Source: Actinomyces sp. oral taxon 170 str. F0386 (GTDB lineage: Bacteria > Actinomycetota > Actinomycetes > Actinomycetales > Actinomycetaceae). Taken from it: a stretch of DNA of 64,000 nucleotides. The position numbers and the translations under genes were made by a program. Below the pieces are notes generated by a model. It had not been told where the DNA came from and did no database searches. It worked only from the letters and a program-made list of their open reading frames with translations. The stretch covers positions 26,038 to 90,037 of the forward strand of contig NZ_GL882540.1 in assembly GCF_000195595.1 (NCBI RefSeq), written 5' to 3'. Positions 44,770 through 51,905 of the stretch are shown one piece after another; the first letter of the stretch is position 1, and each line of letters starts with the position of its first letter.

Positions 44770-44854
44770 AACGGACACGCTAACCCGCCCCGGGCCTGCC
44801 AGGAGCATTGACGACGTTCATACGGTCCTGGTGCGCACTGCTGTTCGCGTGAGG

Positions 44855-44860
44855 CACAAT
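44855..44860 (+). promoter_or_regulatory. -10 box CACAAT, predicted leaderless rpiB start
   Basis: CACAAT ends seven bases before the ATG of rpiB at 44868 and no Shine-Dalgarno sequence intervenes. Confidence 0.45.
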
Positions 44861-44867
44861 CCTGCCT

Positions 44868-45380
44868 ATGCGCATCCATATCGCCTCCGACCATGCCGGC
44901 TTCGAGCTCAAGAGCGCTGTGATCGAGCACCTGCGGGAGAAGGGCCACGACGTCATCGACCACGGAGCCCACTCCTACGACCCGGGTGACGACTACCCCG
45001 CGTTCTGCCTGGCCTGCGGAGAGGCCGTGGTGGCCGACGCCGGAAGCCTCGGCATCGTGCTCGGGGGAAGCGGTAACGGCGAGCAGATCGCCGCCAACAA
45101 GGTCGACGGGGTGCGCGCGGCCCTGGCCTGGTCGATCGAGACCGCCAGACTCGCCCGGCAGCACAACAACGCCAACGTCGTCGCCCTGGGTGGGCGCATG
45201 CACGATCTGGGCGGGGGGCTGGCCATTATTGACGCCTTCCTCGCCGAGCCCTTCAGCGGGGACGAGCGCCATGTTCGCCGCATCGCCCAGCTCGCGGATT
45301 ACGAGATGCGCATCCACGATGGTGTCGCCCCTGCCGGAGGCCCCTCCGGCGCTCCTGCCATCACCCCCGCCGGGGCCTGA
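44868..45380 (+). CDS. rpiB: Ribose-5-phosphate isomerase B
   Basis: A 170-residue RpiB/LacAB family enzyme interconverting ribose-5-phosphate and ribulose-5-phosphate in the pentose phosphate pathway. MRIHIASDHAGFELK, GIVLGGSGNGEQIAANK and NNANVVALGGR are the family signatures. The residue before the catalytic turn is Ser (GGSGNG) instead of Cys (GGCGNG or GGTGNG), as in other actinobacterial members where Glu is the base. The start looks leaderless. It is followed 14 bases later by the Nei/Fpg gene. Confidence 0.93.
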   Translation: MRIHIASDHAGFELKSAVIEHLREKGHDVIDHGAHSYDPGDDYPAFCLACGEAVVADAGSLGIVLGGSGNGEQIAANKVDGVRAALAWSIETARLARQHNNANVVALGGRMHDLGGGLAIIDAFLAEPFSGDERHVRRIAQLADYEMRIHDGVAPAGGPSGAPAITPAGA

Positions 45381-45394
45381 GCCGGAGCCGCCAC

Positions 45395-46417
45395 ATGCCG
45401 GAGGGCCACACCATCCACCGGCTCGCCGCCGCCCTCGACGAGCTCTACGGTGGGCAGAAACTGCACACCTCCTCCCCACAGGGGCGCTTCGCCGATGGCG
45501 CCAGCCGCCTGGACGGCCAGGTGCTCCTGGGCAGCCAGGCCCACGGCAAGCATCTCTTCCTGCCGTTCGGAGCGCGTGCCGACGTCCCTGTTGACGACGA
45601 GTCCGTTACCTGGCTGCGCATCCATCTGGGCCTCTACGGCTCGTGGACCTTCGACGGCGATCGCGAGTTCACAGCGCCCCATGCCATCGGTGCGCCCCGC
45701 AGGCGCGTCGGCGAGCGTGGTGAGCACGCCCTCAAGGGCGGGGGAGGATCTGCCCTGGCCGGGCTGAGCGGCGGGGCTGACGACGTCACCGACCGACGGG
45801 AAGGGCAGGAAGGGGACTCCTCCAGTCATGACGGTCCGAGTCCTAACGAGTGGGAGCCGCCCAAGCCGCGCGGTGCGGTGCGACTACGCCTCCTTGGCCG
45901 GCACGGTGTGGCCGACCTGACGGGGCCGGCCGCCTGCGAGCTGCTGGACGCAGAGGGGGTGGCCGCCGTGCGCCGTCGGCTCGGACCGGACCCGTTGCGC
46001 GCCGACGCCGACGCGGAGGTCTTCGTGGCCAAGGCCCGCTCGCGGCGCAAGAGCATCGGGGAGCTGCTCATGGACCAGTCCGTCATCTCCGGGGCTGGCA
46101 ACATCTACCGGGCCGAGGCTCTCTTCCGGGTGGGAATCTCACCCTTCCGCGCCGGCAACCGCGTCAGCGAGGAGCGGTTGCGGGCTATCTGGGAGGACTT
46201 GCGCCCCCTCATGGAGTACGGTGTGGCCACTGGCTTCATCACCACCGTCGACCTCGACGACGTCCCCGACCCCCTGCCGCCGGATGACCCCGAGGCAGGA
46301 CGGTGGTACGTCTACCACCGCACCGGTCGCCCATGCCTGCGCTGCGGGACCCCGGTGGCCGAGCGGGAGATGGCGGCCCGTCGTCTCTTCTGGTGCCCGA
46401 CCTGCCAGGCCCGCTGA
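45395..46417 (+). CDS. nei: Fpg/Nei family DNA glycosylase (endonuclease VIII-like)
   Basis: A 340-residue base-excision repair glycosylase/AP lyase acting on oxidised bases. It begins MPEGHTIHR, with catalytic Pro2 and Glu3. A helix-two-turn-helix region holds SVISGAGNIYRAEAL, and the C-terminal zinc finger is CLRCGTP...CPTCQAR. The MPEGHT start favours the Nei type over Fpg (MPELPE). An acidic/Gly-rich insertion of about 50 residues (near 100-155, RRVGERGEHALKGGGG to GPSPNEWEPP) is absent from typical family members. It is probably cotranscribed with rpiB. Confidence 0.92.
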   Translation: MPEGHTIHRLAAALDELYGGQKLHTSSPQGRFADGASRLDGQVLLGSQAHGKHLFLPFGARADVPVDDESVTWLRIHLGLYGSWTFDGDREFTAPHAIGAPRRRVGERGEHALKGGGGSALAGLSGGADDVTDRREGQEGDSSSHDGPSPNEWEPPKPRGAVRLRLLGRHGVADLTGPAACELLDAEGVAAVRRRLGPDPLRADADAEVFVAKARSRRKSIGELLMDQSVISGAGNIYRAEALFRVGISPFRAGNRVSEERLRAIWEDLRPLMEYGVATGFITTVDLDDVPDPLPPDDPEAGRWYVYHRTGRPCLRCGTPVAEREMAARRLFWCPTCQAR

Positions 46418-46447
46418 ATCCGGTTGGAGTGCCACTGACGCTGCCCT

Positions 46448-46567
46448 GACCACACAGCGGACGTGGCCGGCTCCACCAACGATGCGGTTCGTGGCAACCG
46501 CAGGGTCCTGCGGTTCTTGCTCAACCTCGGACGCCGTCGCAGCGTTCATGCCCGCAGTATGGACACC
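46448..46567 (-). repeat. MITE-like dispersed repeat, copy B
   Basis: A 120-bp unit, inverted relative to copy A at 24630. Both ends are conserved with copy A (27/30 and 33/40 bases); the middle differs and contains a hairpin built on AACCGCAGG/CCTGCGGTT. Its terminal inverted repeats are imperfect. It fills the gap between nei and the proline iminopeptidase gene and runs to 22 bases before the latter's start codon. Confidence 0.75.
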
Positions 46568-46588
46568 GACCGCCACTAAGGTGGCGGC

Positions 46589-47887
46589 ATGTCGAACACC
46601 TCGCCCGCCCTGCGCTCCTCGAGCTGGTCCTCCTCGACTGCTGGCCTGCTGACCCGGGACCACCACCTGACCGTTCCCCTGGACCGCAGCGGGCAGGGGG
46701 ACGTAGCCCCGGACGGAACGGGCTCCATCACCCTCTACGCCCGAGAGATCTCGGTCGCTGGTGTGGACCCGCTCTCCCGGCCCCCACTCGTCTTCCTCCA
46801 AGGGGGACCGGGTTGTGAGGCGCCCCGTCCCAGTACCGACGCGGGCCTGGGGTGGATCGGTGCGGTCCTGGAGCACCACCGGCTCATCCTCCTCGACCAG
46901 CGCGGTACCGGAGCCTCCAGTCCGGTGGACCGGCCCGATGCCGCCGGCACCCCCGCGGCCACCGCCCGGCTGCTCACCCATCTGCGCGCCGACGAGATCG
47001 TTGAGGACTGCGAGGACCTGCGCCGTGCCCTGAGCCTGGAGCGCTGGAGCCTGCTGGGCCAGTCCTTCGGAGGATTCTGCGTCACCCGCTACCTGTCCGA
47101 GCACGCCGAGAACCTGGAGACCGTCTACATCACCGGTGGGCTGCCCGCCATCGGACACAGCATCGACGAGGTCTACGCCCTCAGCTACGAGGCGATGCGG
47201 GTCAAGAGCGAGGAGTACTACGCCCGCTATCCCCAGGACCGTGACCGAATGGCTCGCCTGTCCGAGCTGGCCGGCAGGGGCGAGCTGACGACGGCGAGCG
47301 GGGACGCTGTCGGCCCCGAGCGTCTGCGCTCACTGGGCGCCATGCTGGGGCGGGCAGGGGGAGCCGATGCGATCCACCACCTTCTGGAGCGCGATCCCGG
47401 TTCCTGGGTCTTCCGCCACGACCTGGGACAGTCCCTGACCTTCGGGGGCCGCTTCCCGCTCTACGCCGTCATCCACGAGTCCTGCTGGGCCGACGTCGGG
47501 ACCACCGACTGGGCCGCCCAGCGTGTGCGTCCCTCGGCCTTCGACGACGACCCCACGCTGCTGACCGGCGAGCACGTGCGCCGCGAGGCCTTCCTGGAGG
47601 ACGCCGGTCTGCGCCCCTGGCTGGAGGTGGCCGACCTGCTGGCCGCGCACGAGTGGCCGGCGCTCTACGACCCGGTCCACCTGAAGGCCACGACGACCCC
47701 CGGAGCGGCCGCCGTCTACGCCCGTGACGTGTTCGTACCGATGACCACCTCGTTGGAGACGGCCGCACTCATCCCCGGCCTGCGCACCTGGATCACCAGC
47801 GAGTACGAGCACGACGGCTCACGCGCCTCAGGCGGTAAGGTCTTCAACCGCTTGCGCGACCTGGCCGCCGGAGTTGCCGCGCGCTGA
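46589..47887 (+). CDS. pip: Proline iminopeptidase (alpha/beta hydrolase, S33)
   Basis: A 432-residue S33-family peptidase that removes N-terminal proline. FLQGGPGCEAPRP is the oxyanion-hole HGGPG-type motif, LLDQRGTGASSP follows, and the nucleophile is Ser in LGQSFGGFC near residue 157. The acid and base lie towards the C-terminus; the base His is in SEYEHDGSR. Length fits the larger actinobacterial Pip group. The ATG is preceded by TAAGGTGGCGG. Its upstream region is the repeat copy B, plus a 7-bp palindrome CCGCCAC-TAAG-GTGGCGG directly before the ATG. Confidence 0.88.
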   Translation: MSNTSPALRSSSWSSSTAGLLTRDHHLTVPLDRSGQGDVAPDGTGSITLYAREISVAGVDPLSRPPLVFLQGGPGCEAPRPSTDAGLGWIGAVLEHHRLILLDQRGTGASSPVDRPDAAGTPAATARLLTHLRADEIVEDCEDLRRALSLERWSLLGQSFGGFCVTRYLSEHAENLETVYITGGLPAIGHSIDEVYALSYEAMRVKSEEYYARYPQDRDRMARLSELAGRGELTTASGDAVGPERLRSLGAMLGRAGGADAIHHLLERDPGSWVFRHDLGQSLTFGGRFPLYAVIHESCWADVGTTDWAAQRVRPSAFDDDPTLLTGEHVRREAFLEDAGLRPWLEVADLLAAHEWPALYDPVHLKATTTPGAAAVYARDVFVPMTTSLETAALIPGLRTWITSEYEHDGSRASGGKVFNRLRDLAAGVAAR

Positions 47888-47922
47888 CCTGCGGCGGGGT
47901 TGGCGGACGATCGACAAACTGA

Positions 47923-48498
47923 TCAGATGTAGATGGTCGGGTCCATCATGAGCTCGGGGTCGGTGCGAGGGTCTCGGGCCCGGCTGGGCACGCCCACCGC
48001 GACATGCCCCGTCGGCAGGTTCTTCACCAGGACCGCGTTGGCTCCGACCTTGGCCCCGTCCTCGACGACAACCGGCCCCAGAACCTTGGCGCCGGCGCCG
48101 ATCTGGACGTCGTTGCCGATCGTCGGATGACGCTTGCCGGGACTCATGGACACCCCGCCCAGGGTTACCCCGTGGAACATGAGGACGTCGTTGCCGACTT
48201 CGGCGGTCTCACCGATGACCACCCCCATGCCGTGGTCGATGAAGAATCGCTCACCGATGACGGCGGCCGGGTGGATCTCGATGCCGGTGAGGTTGCGGGC
48301 GGCCTGGGACAGGGCCCGCGCGGCGAACCGGTGCCCCTTGTGCCACAGCTTGTGGGCTGCCCGGTGGGCCCACAGCGCGTGGACACCCGGGTAGAGGAGC
48401 GCCACCTCCACGTTGGAGCGGGCGGCGGGATCGCGTCTGCGGGCCGTGGCCAGGTCCTCGCGGGCCAGGTCCAGCAGGGACCGGTGGGAGTTGTGCAT
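47923..48498 (-). CDS. cysE: Serine O-acetyltransferase
   Basis: A 191-residue hexapeptide-repeat acetyltransferase that makes O-acetylserine, the substrate of CysK. The short N-terminal helix bundle is followed by the left-handed beta-helix with [31 protein letters not shown] and [11 protein letters not shown]. The catalytic His (HG) and Asp pair are present. It is the short EpsC-like type. GAGGAGC precedes the ATG. It lies downstream of cysK on the same strand, separated by a hairpin. Confidence 0.95.
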   Translation of the reverse strand: MHNSHRSLLDLAREDLATARRRDPAARSNVEVALLYPGVHALWAHRAAHKLWHKGHRFAARALSQAARNLTGIEIHPAAVIGERFFIDHGMGVVIGETAEVGNDVLMFHGVTLGGVSMSPGKRHPTIGNDVQIGAGAKVLGPVVVEDGAKVGANAVLVKNLPTGHVAVGVPSRARDPRTDPELMMDPTIYI

Positions 48499-48580
48499 GG
48501 TGTGCTCCTCTGACGGGGTGACGGTGCGGCCCGGATCGGTCTACAGAGCCGTCACCTCACCCGCTGCGCTGGTGACAACA

Positions 48581-48620
48581 CCGACGGCGGCCTTCCTGTT
48601 CCCAGGAGTGCCGCCGTCGG
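48581..48620 (-). terminator. Hairpin between cysK and cysE
   Basis: CCGACGGCGGC (48581-48591) pairs with GCCGCCGTCGG (48610-48620). It lies just after the cysK stop, so cysE is either read through or separately started. Confidence 0.65.
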
Positions 48621-48625
48621 AGCCG

Positions 48626-49555
48626 TCAGTCGAGGTAGTCCTTGTACAGAGGCGTGGTCAGGTAACGCTCTCCGGTGTCCGGCAGGACGGTGACGATGGT
48701 CTTGCCCTCGAACTCAGGACGCCTGGCCAGTTCGCTGGCGGCGGCCAGGGCCGCGCCCGAGGAGACGCCCACGAGCAGACCCTCCTCCGCTGCGGCGCGA
48801 CGCGCGTAGGTGATGGCGGTCTCGGAGTCGATGTGGAGCAGCTCGTCCCAGATACCCTGGTCGAGGATGTCGGGAACAACGTTGGGACCCAGCCCCTGGA
48901 TCTTGTGCGGAGCCGCTTTGCCCTCGCTCAGCAGCGGGGACTCGGTGGGCTCGACACCGTAGATCTTGACCCCGGGCTTCTCCTGGCGCAGCACCTGGCC
49001 CACGCCGGTCAGCGTGCCCCCGGTGCCGATCCCGGCCACGAAGACGTCGATGTCTCCGCCGGTCTGCTCCAGGATCTCCCGGGCCGTGGTCTCGCGGTGG
49101 ACCTTGGGGTTGGCGGGATTGGAGAACTGGGAGGCCAGGATCGAGTTGGGCGTGGCCGCCTGGATCTCCTCGGCGCGCTTGACCGCGCCGGCCACGCCGC
49201 CCTCGGTGGTCAGCACCAGCTCGGCACCGAAGGCGCGCATGATGGCCCGCCGCTCCTTGGACATGGTCTCCGGCATGGTGATGATGACCTTGTAGCCCAG
49301 AGCCGCTCCCACCATGGCCAGGCCGACGCCGGTGTTCCCGGAGGTGGCCTCCACGATGGTGCCGCCGGGCTTGAGGGTGCCGGACTCCTCCGCGGCGCGC
49401 ACGATGGACAAGGCGATGCGGTCCTTGACCGAGGAGGCGGGCTCGAAGGCCTCGACCTTGGCCAGAACGGTGGCGGGGGCGTCGTCGGTCACGCGGTTGA
49501 TGCGGACCAGGGGCGTGTTGCCGACCAGGGCGGTTGCGTTAGGTGCGTAGGTCAT
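48626..49555 (-). CDS. cysK: Cysteine synthase A (O-acetylserine sulfhydrylase)
   Basis: A 309-residue PLP enzyme that makes cysteine from O-acetylserine and sulfide. The PLP Lys is in EPASSVKDRIAL, the substrate loop is EATSGNTGVGLA, and phosphate binding is GIGTGGTLTG. Length is exactly typical. GAAGGACACC upstream of the ATG at 49555 decides the start; an ATG seven codons earlier lacks a ribosome-binding site. A 22-codon Cys-rich leader frame begins about 300 bases upstream on the same strand, implying cysteine-responsive control. Confidence 0.97.
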   Translation of the reverse strand: MTYAPNATALVGNTPLVRINRVTDDAPATVLAKVEAFEPASSVKDRIALSIVRAAEESGTLKPGGTIVEATSGNTGVGLAMVGAALGYKVIITMPETMSKERRAIMRAFGAELVLTTEGGVAGAVKRAEEIQAATPNSILASQFSNPANPKVHRETTAREILEQTGGDIDVFVAGIGTGGTLTGVGQVLRQEKPGVKIYGVEPTESPLLSEGKAAPHKIQGLGPNVVPDILDQGIWDELLHIDSETAITYARRAAAEEGLLVGVSSGAALAAASELARRPEFEGKTIVTVLPDTGERYLTTPLYKDYLD

Positions 49556-49795
49556 AGTGGTGTCCTTCGGATTCATGGGTTGGGTGAGCCCTGTGGTTGC
49601 CGGACCGATGTCAGCGCGTGATGAGACGACGTCGTGTCCGCGAGAGCTCGTGAGAGCAAGAGGTGTGAGGACGGTCCGCGTCCGTCAAGGGCAGCCATGC
49701 GATGCAGGGTGGCTGAAACAGCAGGGGTGACCGCCTGCTCCGGGAGCGCCGGGCATGCGCGCAGCGGTACGCGCACTGATTCGTGGCCAGGCGCC

Positions 49796-49864
49796 CTACC
49801 GACACCGGCAGCAGCGACACAGGGGCATGACGGACATGGCGCGCATGACGGTTGCAGCCATCAT
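49796..49864 (-). CDS. Cysteine-rich leader peptide upstream of cysK
   Basis: A 22-codon frame reading MMAATVMRAMSVMPL then Cys-Arg-Cys-Cys-Arg-Cys-Arg and a TAG stop. A perfect AGGAGG (49869-49874) lies four bases before the first ATG and seven before the second. Four Cys among the last seven residues, directly before a stop and upstream of a cysteine biosynthesis gene, match the pattern of ribosome-stalling attenuation leaders; mycobacterial polycysteine leaders are a known parallel. The remaining 240 bases to cysK would be the controlled leader RNA. Functional role is inferred. Confidence 0.7.
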   Translation of the reverse strand: MMAATVMRAMSVMPLCRCCRCR

Positions 49865-50032
49865 GGGTCCTCCTGTCCTCAGGGCGCTGTCAGCGTGCGC
49901 CCGCCCGTGTCCGTTCTGCTCCGGCCGGTGCGCGGAGGCCCGGCCGATGCGGAAACCCTACCCCGTTCTGTGGGGTTTGCACCAAATCCGATGGTGACCG
50001 GGCGCGAGGTCCACGGGGTGAGCGTCGTCGGG

Positions 50033-50782
50033 TCAGGCTGACGACGGGCGGACCGGGACCTCGGTGAGGCGGCTTCCGGCTGGTTCGGGAACTGCCTCTC
50101 CCTGAGTGAGGGCGGCGAGGAGCCCATGAAGCCGGGTCGGGTCGGATGAGCCCGAGGACAGCATGAGGACCGCATGGGTCGGCCCCCAGATCGTCTCCTC
50201 CACCCGGACGGCGCCGCTGCCGGTACCCCCTCGAGAGCGCAGATCGGCTTCGAGCCTGCTGACCTGGGCCACCGGGATGCGCACGTCCCATAGGTGCCGG
50301 CGGGTCACCAGGACGCGTGATGCCCGGGCCAGAGCCTGAGCGGTGGCGTCGGAGTAGGCCCGCGCCAGGCCTCCCGTTCCCAGGAGCGTGCCGCCGAAGT
50401 AGCGGGTGACCACGACAGTCGTGTTGGCCAGACCGGTTCCCCGCAGCACGTCGAGCATGGGCTGGCCCGCCGTGCCGGAGGGCTCGCCGTCGTCGTTGGA
50501 GCGCTCGGTGGGGTGGGGGAGGGGCTCCAGCCCCTGGGTAAGGTCGGTGATGGTGAAGGCCGAGCAGTGGTGACGCGCATCGGGGTGGATGGAGCGCACC
50601 CGTGCGATGAAGTCGCGGGCCTCCTTCGTGGAGTCGGTGCGGCAGGCGCGCGCCAGGAAATGCGATCTCTTGATCTCCAGGTCGATCTCGGGCTGCTCGC
50701 CACAGGTCAGTGTGAGAAGTCCGGGGGATTCCTGCTCGTGAGACGGGTGGTCGGAAGACGTGCGCGGGGCGTGTGAGGCCAT
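50033..50782 (-). CDS. YigZ/IMPACT family protein
   Basis: A 249-residue protein with an N-terminal UPF0029 domain. Signatures: KRSHFLARACRTDSTKEA, DARHHCSAFTI, DDGEPSGTAGQPMLDVL and VVVTRYFGGTLLGTGGL. The family adopts a ribosomal-protein-S5-like fold and is linked to translation control or as an accessory to peptidases; the exact role is unknown. The C-terminal domain (about 150-240) is the second YigZ lobe. The ATG start is supported by the conserved N-terminus beginning near residue 18. Confidence 0.88.
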   Translation of the reverse strand: MASHAPRTSSDHPSHEQESPGLLTLTCGEQPEIDLEIKRSHFLARACRTDSTKEARDFIARVRSIHPDARHHCSAFTITDLTQGLEPLPHPTERSNDDGEPSGTAGQPMLDVLRGTGLANTTVVVTRYFGGTLLGTGGLARAYSDATAQALARASRVLVTRRHLWDVRIPVAQVSRLEADLRSRGGTGSGAVRVEETIWGPTHAVLMLSSGSSDPTRLHGLLAALTQGEAVPEPAGSRLTEVPVRPSSA

Positions 50783-50937
50783 AGGGTGATCCTTGCACGG
50801 GCCGGTGCGGGATCGATGTCACATGTATTGAGATGGTCATGGACTGGAAGCGGTCACGCCAATGTCGTTATGGTGTCCCTCGGTCCAGTTTCAAGGGGTC
50901 ATCTGATCCCTGTGGTTTATGAGAGAGGAGCGGGCCC

Positions 50938-51102
50938 ATGGCAGTGCCGAAGCGGAAGATGTCCCGCAGCAACACCCGCAACCGCCGCTCACAGTGGAAG
51001 GCCAAGCTCACCGAGCTCAACACCATCCGCGTCCAGGGCCGCGAGATCTCCGTGCCCCGCCGTCTGGCACGGGCCTACAAGGAGGGCCTCATCGAGCAGT
51101 GA
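50938..51102 (+). CDS. rpmF: 50S ribosomal protein L32
   Basis: A 54-residue protein beginning [20 protein letters not shown], the L32 signature. It lacks the CxxC...CxxC zinc ribbon of many bacterial L32 proteins, like the cysteine-free L32 of mycobacteria and other actinobacteria, and ends [22 protein letters not shown] lies before the ATG. It is followed 34 bases later by tRNA-Gly. The upstream region contains a near-palindrome AGGGGTCATCTGATCCCT at 50892-50909. Confidence 0.95.
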   Translation: MAVPKRKMSRSNTRNRRSQWKAKLTELNTIRVQGREISVPRRLARAYKEGLIEQ

Positions 51103-51136
51103 GGCTGCCGGTGGAGGGTGAGAACCCTTCATCCAT

Positions 51137-51207
51137 GCGGGTGTAGCTCAATGGTAGAGCCTCTGCCTTCCAAGCAGATTGCGCGGGTTCGATTCCCGTC
51201 ACCCGCT
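51137..51207 (+). tRNA. tRNA-Gly (anticodon TCC)
   Basis: A 71-nt cloverleaf with a 7-bp acceptor stem (GCGGGTG/CACCCGC), a D arm GTAGCTCAATGGTAGAGC, anticodon loop CTTCCAA and a T arm GCGGGTTCGATTCCCGT. Discriminator T. The CCA end is not encoded. Confidence 0.96.
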
Positions 51208-51215
51208 CTGTGAGC

Positions 51216-51248
51216 CGAAAGGGGCCGCCTCCTCGGCGGTCCCTTTCG
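51216..51248 (+). terminator. Hairpin between the two tRNA genes
   Basis: CGAAAGGGGCCGCC (51216-51229) pairs with GGCGGTCCCTTTCG (51235-51248) around a 5-base loop, with one G-T pair. It could terminate the rpmF/tRNA-Gly transcript or act as a processing signal. Confidence 0.65.
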
Positions 51249-51256
51249 CCACGTCA

Positions 51257-51330
51257 CGGGCTGTGGCGCAGTTTGGTAGCGCACCTGCTTTGGGAGCAGG
51301 GGGCCGCGGGTTCAAATCCCGCCAGCCCGA
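51257..51330 (+). tRNA. tRNA-Pro (anticodon TGG)
   Basis: A 74-nt cloverleaf with acceptor stem CGGGCTG/CAGCCCG, D arm with GCGCAGTTTGGTAGCGC, anticodon loop TTTGGGA, and T arm GCGGGTTCAAATCCCGC. Discriminator A. The CCA end is not encoded. Confidence 0.96.
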
Positions 51331-51406
51331 CTTATCGCCCTTGGGCGACGATGTGAAGCAGAACCTCGTCGGCCTCAGAAGAGCGCGGTGCAGCCGTGCT
51401 CCGTTC

Positions 51407-51412
51407 TACGCT
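51407..51412 (+). promoter_or_regulatory. -10 box TACGCT, predicted leaderless start
   Basis: TACGCT ends six bases before a GTG at 51419 that opens a 99-residue frame. No ribosome-binding site lies between. Confidence 0.4.
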
Positions 51413-51418
51413 GGTTGT

Positions 51419-51718
51419 GTGCCCTCGTACCGATCTATTCTCACGGTGACCGTTCTCAGACCGGGTCATGTTCCCCAGGACGTTGAGTCCGCCGCTCGCA
51501 ATGCCGTGAGGCGCATGGCCGTTCTGGAGTCGTTCCAGATCGACGTCGTGCGGGGCCGGCCCCGGGTGACGGTCCGTTTCGCGGGCGCCGACGACGCCGA
51601 GGCCTGTGAGGTGCATGCAGAAGTCGTCAATGAGGTCGGAAAGGTGGCCCAGGTTGAGCGCGCCTGGCCGGTCCTGGTGCGCGCGGGCCGGAGCGTCCCT
51701 CTGGGGCCGAGCGAGTGA
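51419..51718 (+). CDS. Small conserved-looking protein of unknown function
   Basis: A 99-residue, soluble, charged protein: VPSYRSILTVTVLRPGHVPQ, then an alternation of beta strands and helices (DVESAARNAVRRM, RPRVTVRFAGADDAEA). The pattern suggests a small alpha/beta (ferredoxin-like) fold but I do not recognise a family. The GTG start is favoured because it follows a TACGCT -10 box at leaderless spacing; a longer in-frame reading would cross the tRNA-Pro gene and is rejected. It precedes the trigger factor gene on the same strand. Confidence 0.6.
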   Translation: MPSYRSILTVTVLRPGHVPQDVESAARNAVRRMAVLESFQIDVVRGRPRVTVRFAGADDAEACEVHAEVVNEVGKVAQVERAWPVLVRAGRSVPLGPSE

Positions 51719-51905
51719 TGGATCGCAACAGGCCTGACTGCTGGTGACCCTGTGTCCAGACTCATGTACCAGGTATGGGCTCATCATCGATCCCACTGCC
51801 TGTTTGCCCTAAGATGGCACGGATTGACGCCACAGACGAGCGTCCACCGAAGGCCTCCGAACGCTTCGGTGTGACTACAGAACTCAGACCTTGGGAGCGA
51901 CCCCC

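Noticed and set aside
51179..51418. Extension of the 99-residue protein across the tRNA genes
   Set aside because: It would translate tRNA-Gly and tRNA-Pro sequence; the GTG at 51419 follows a -10 box.
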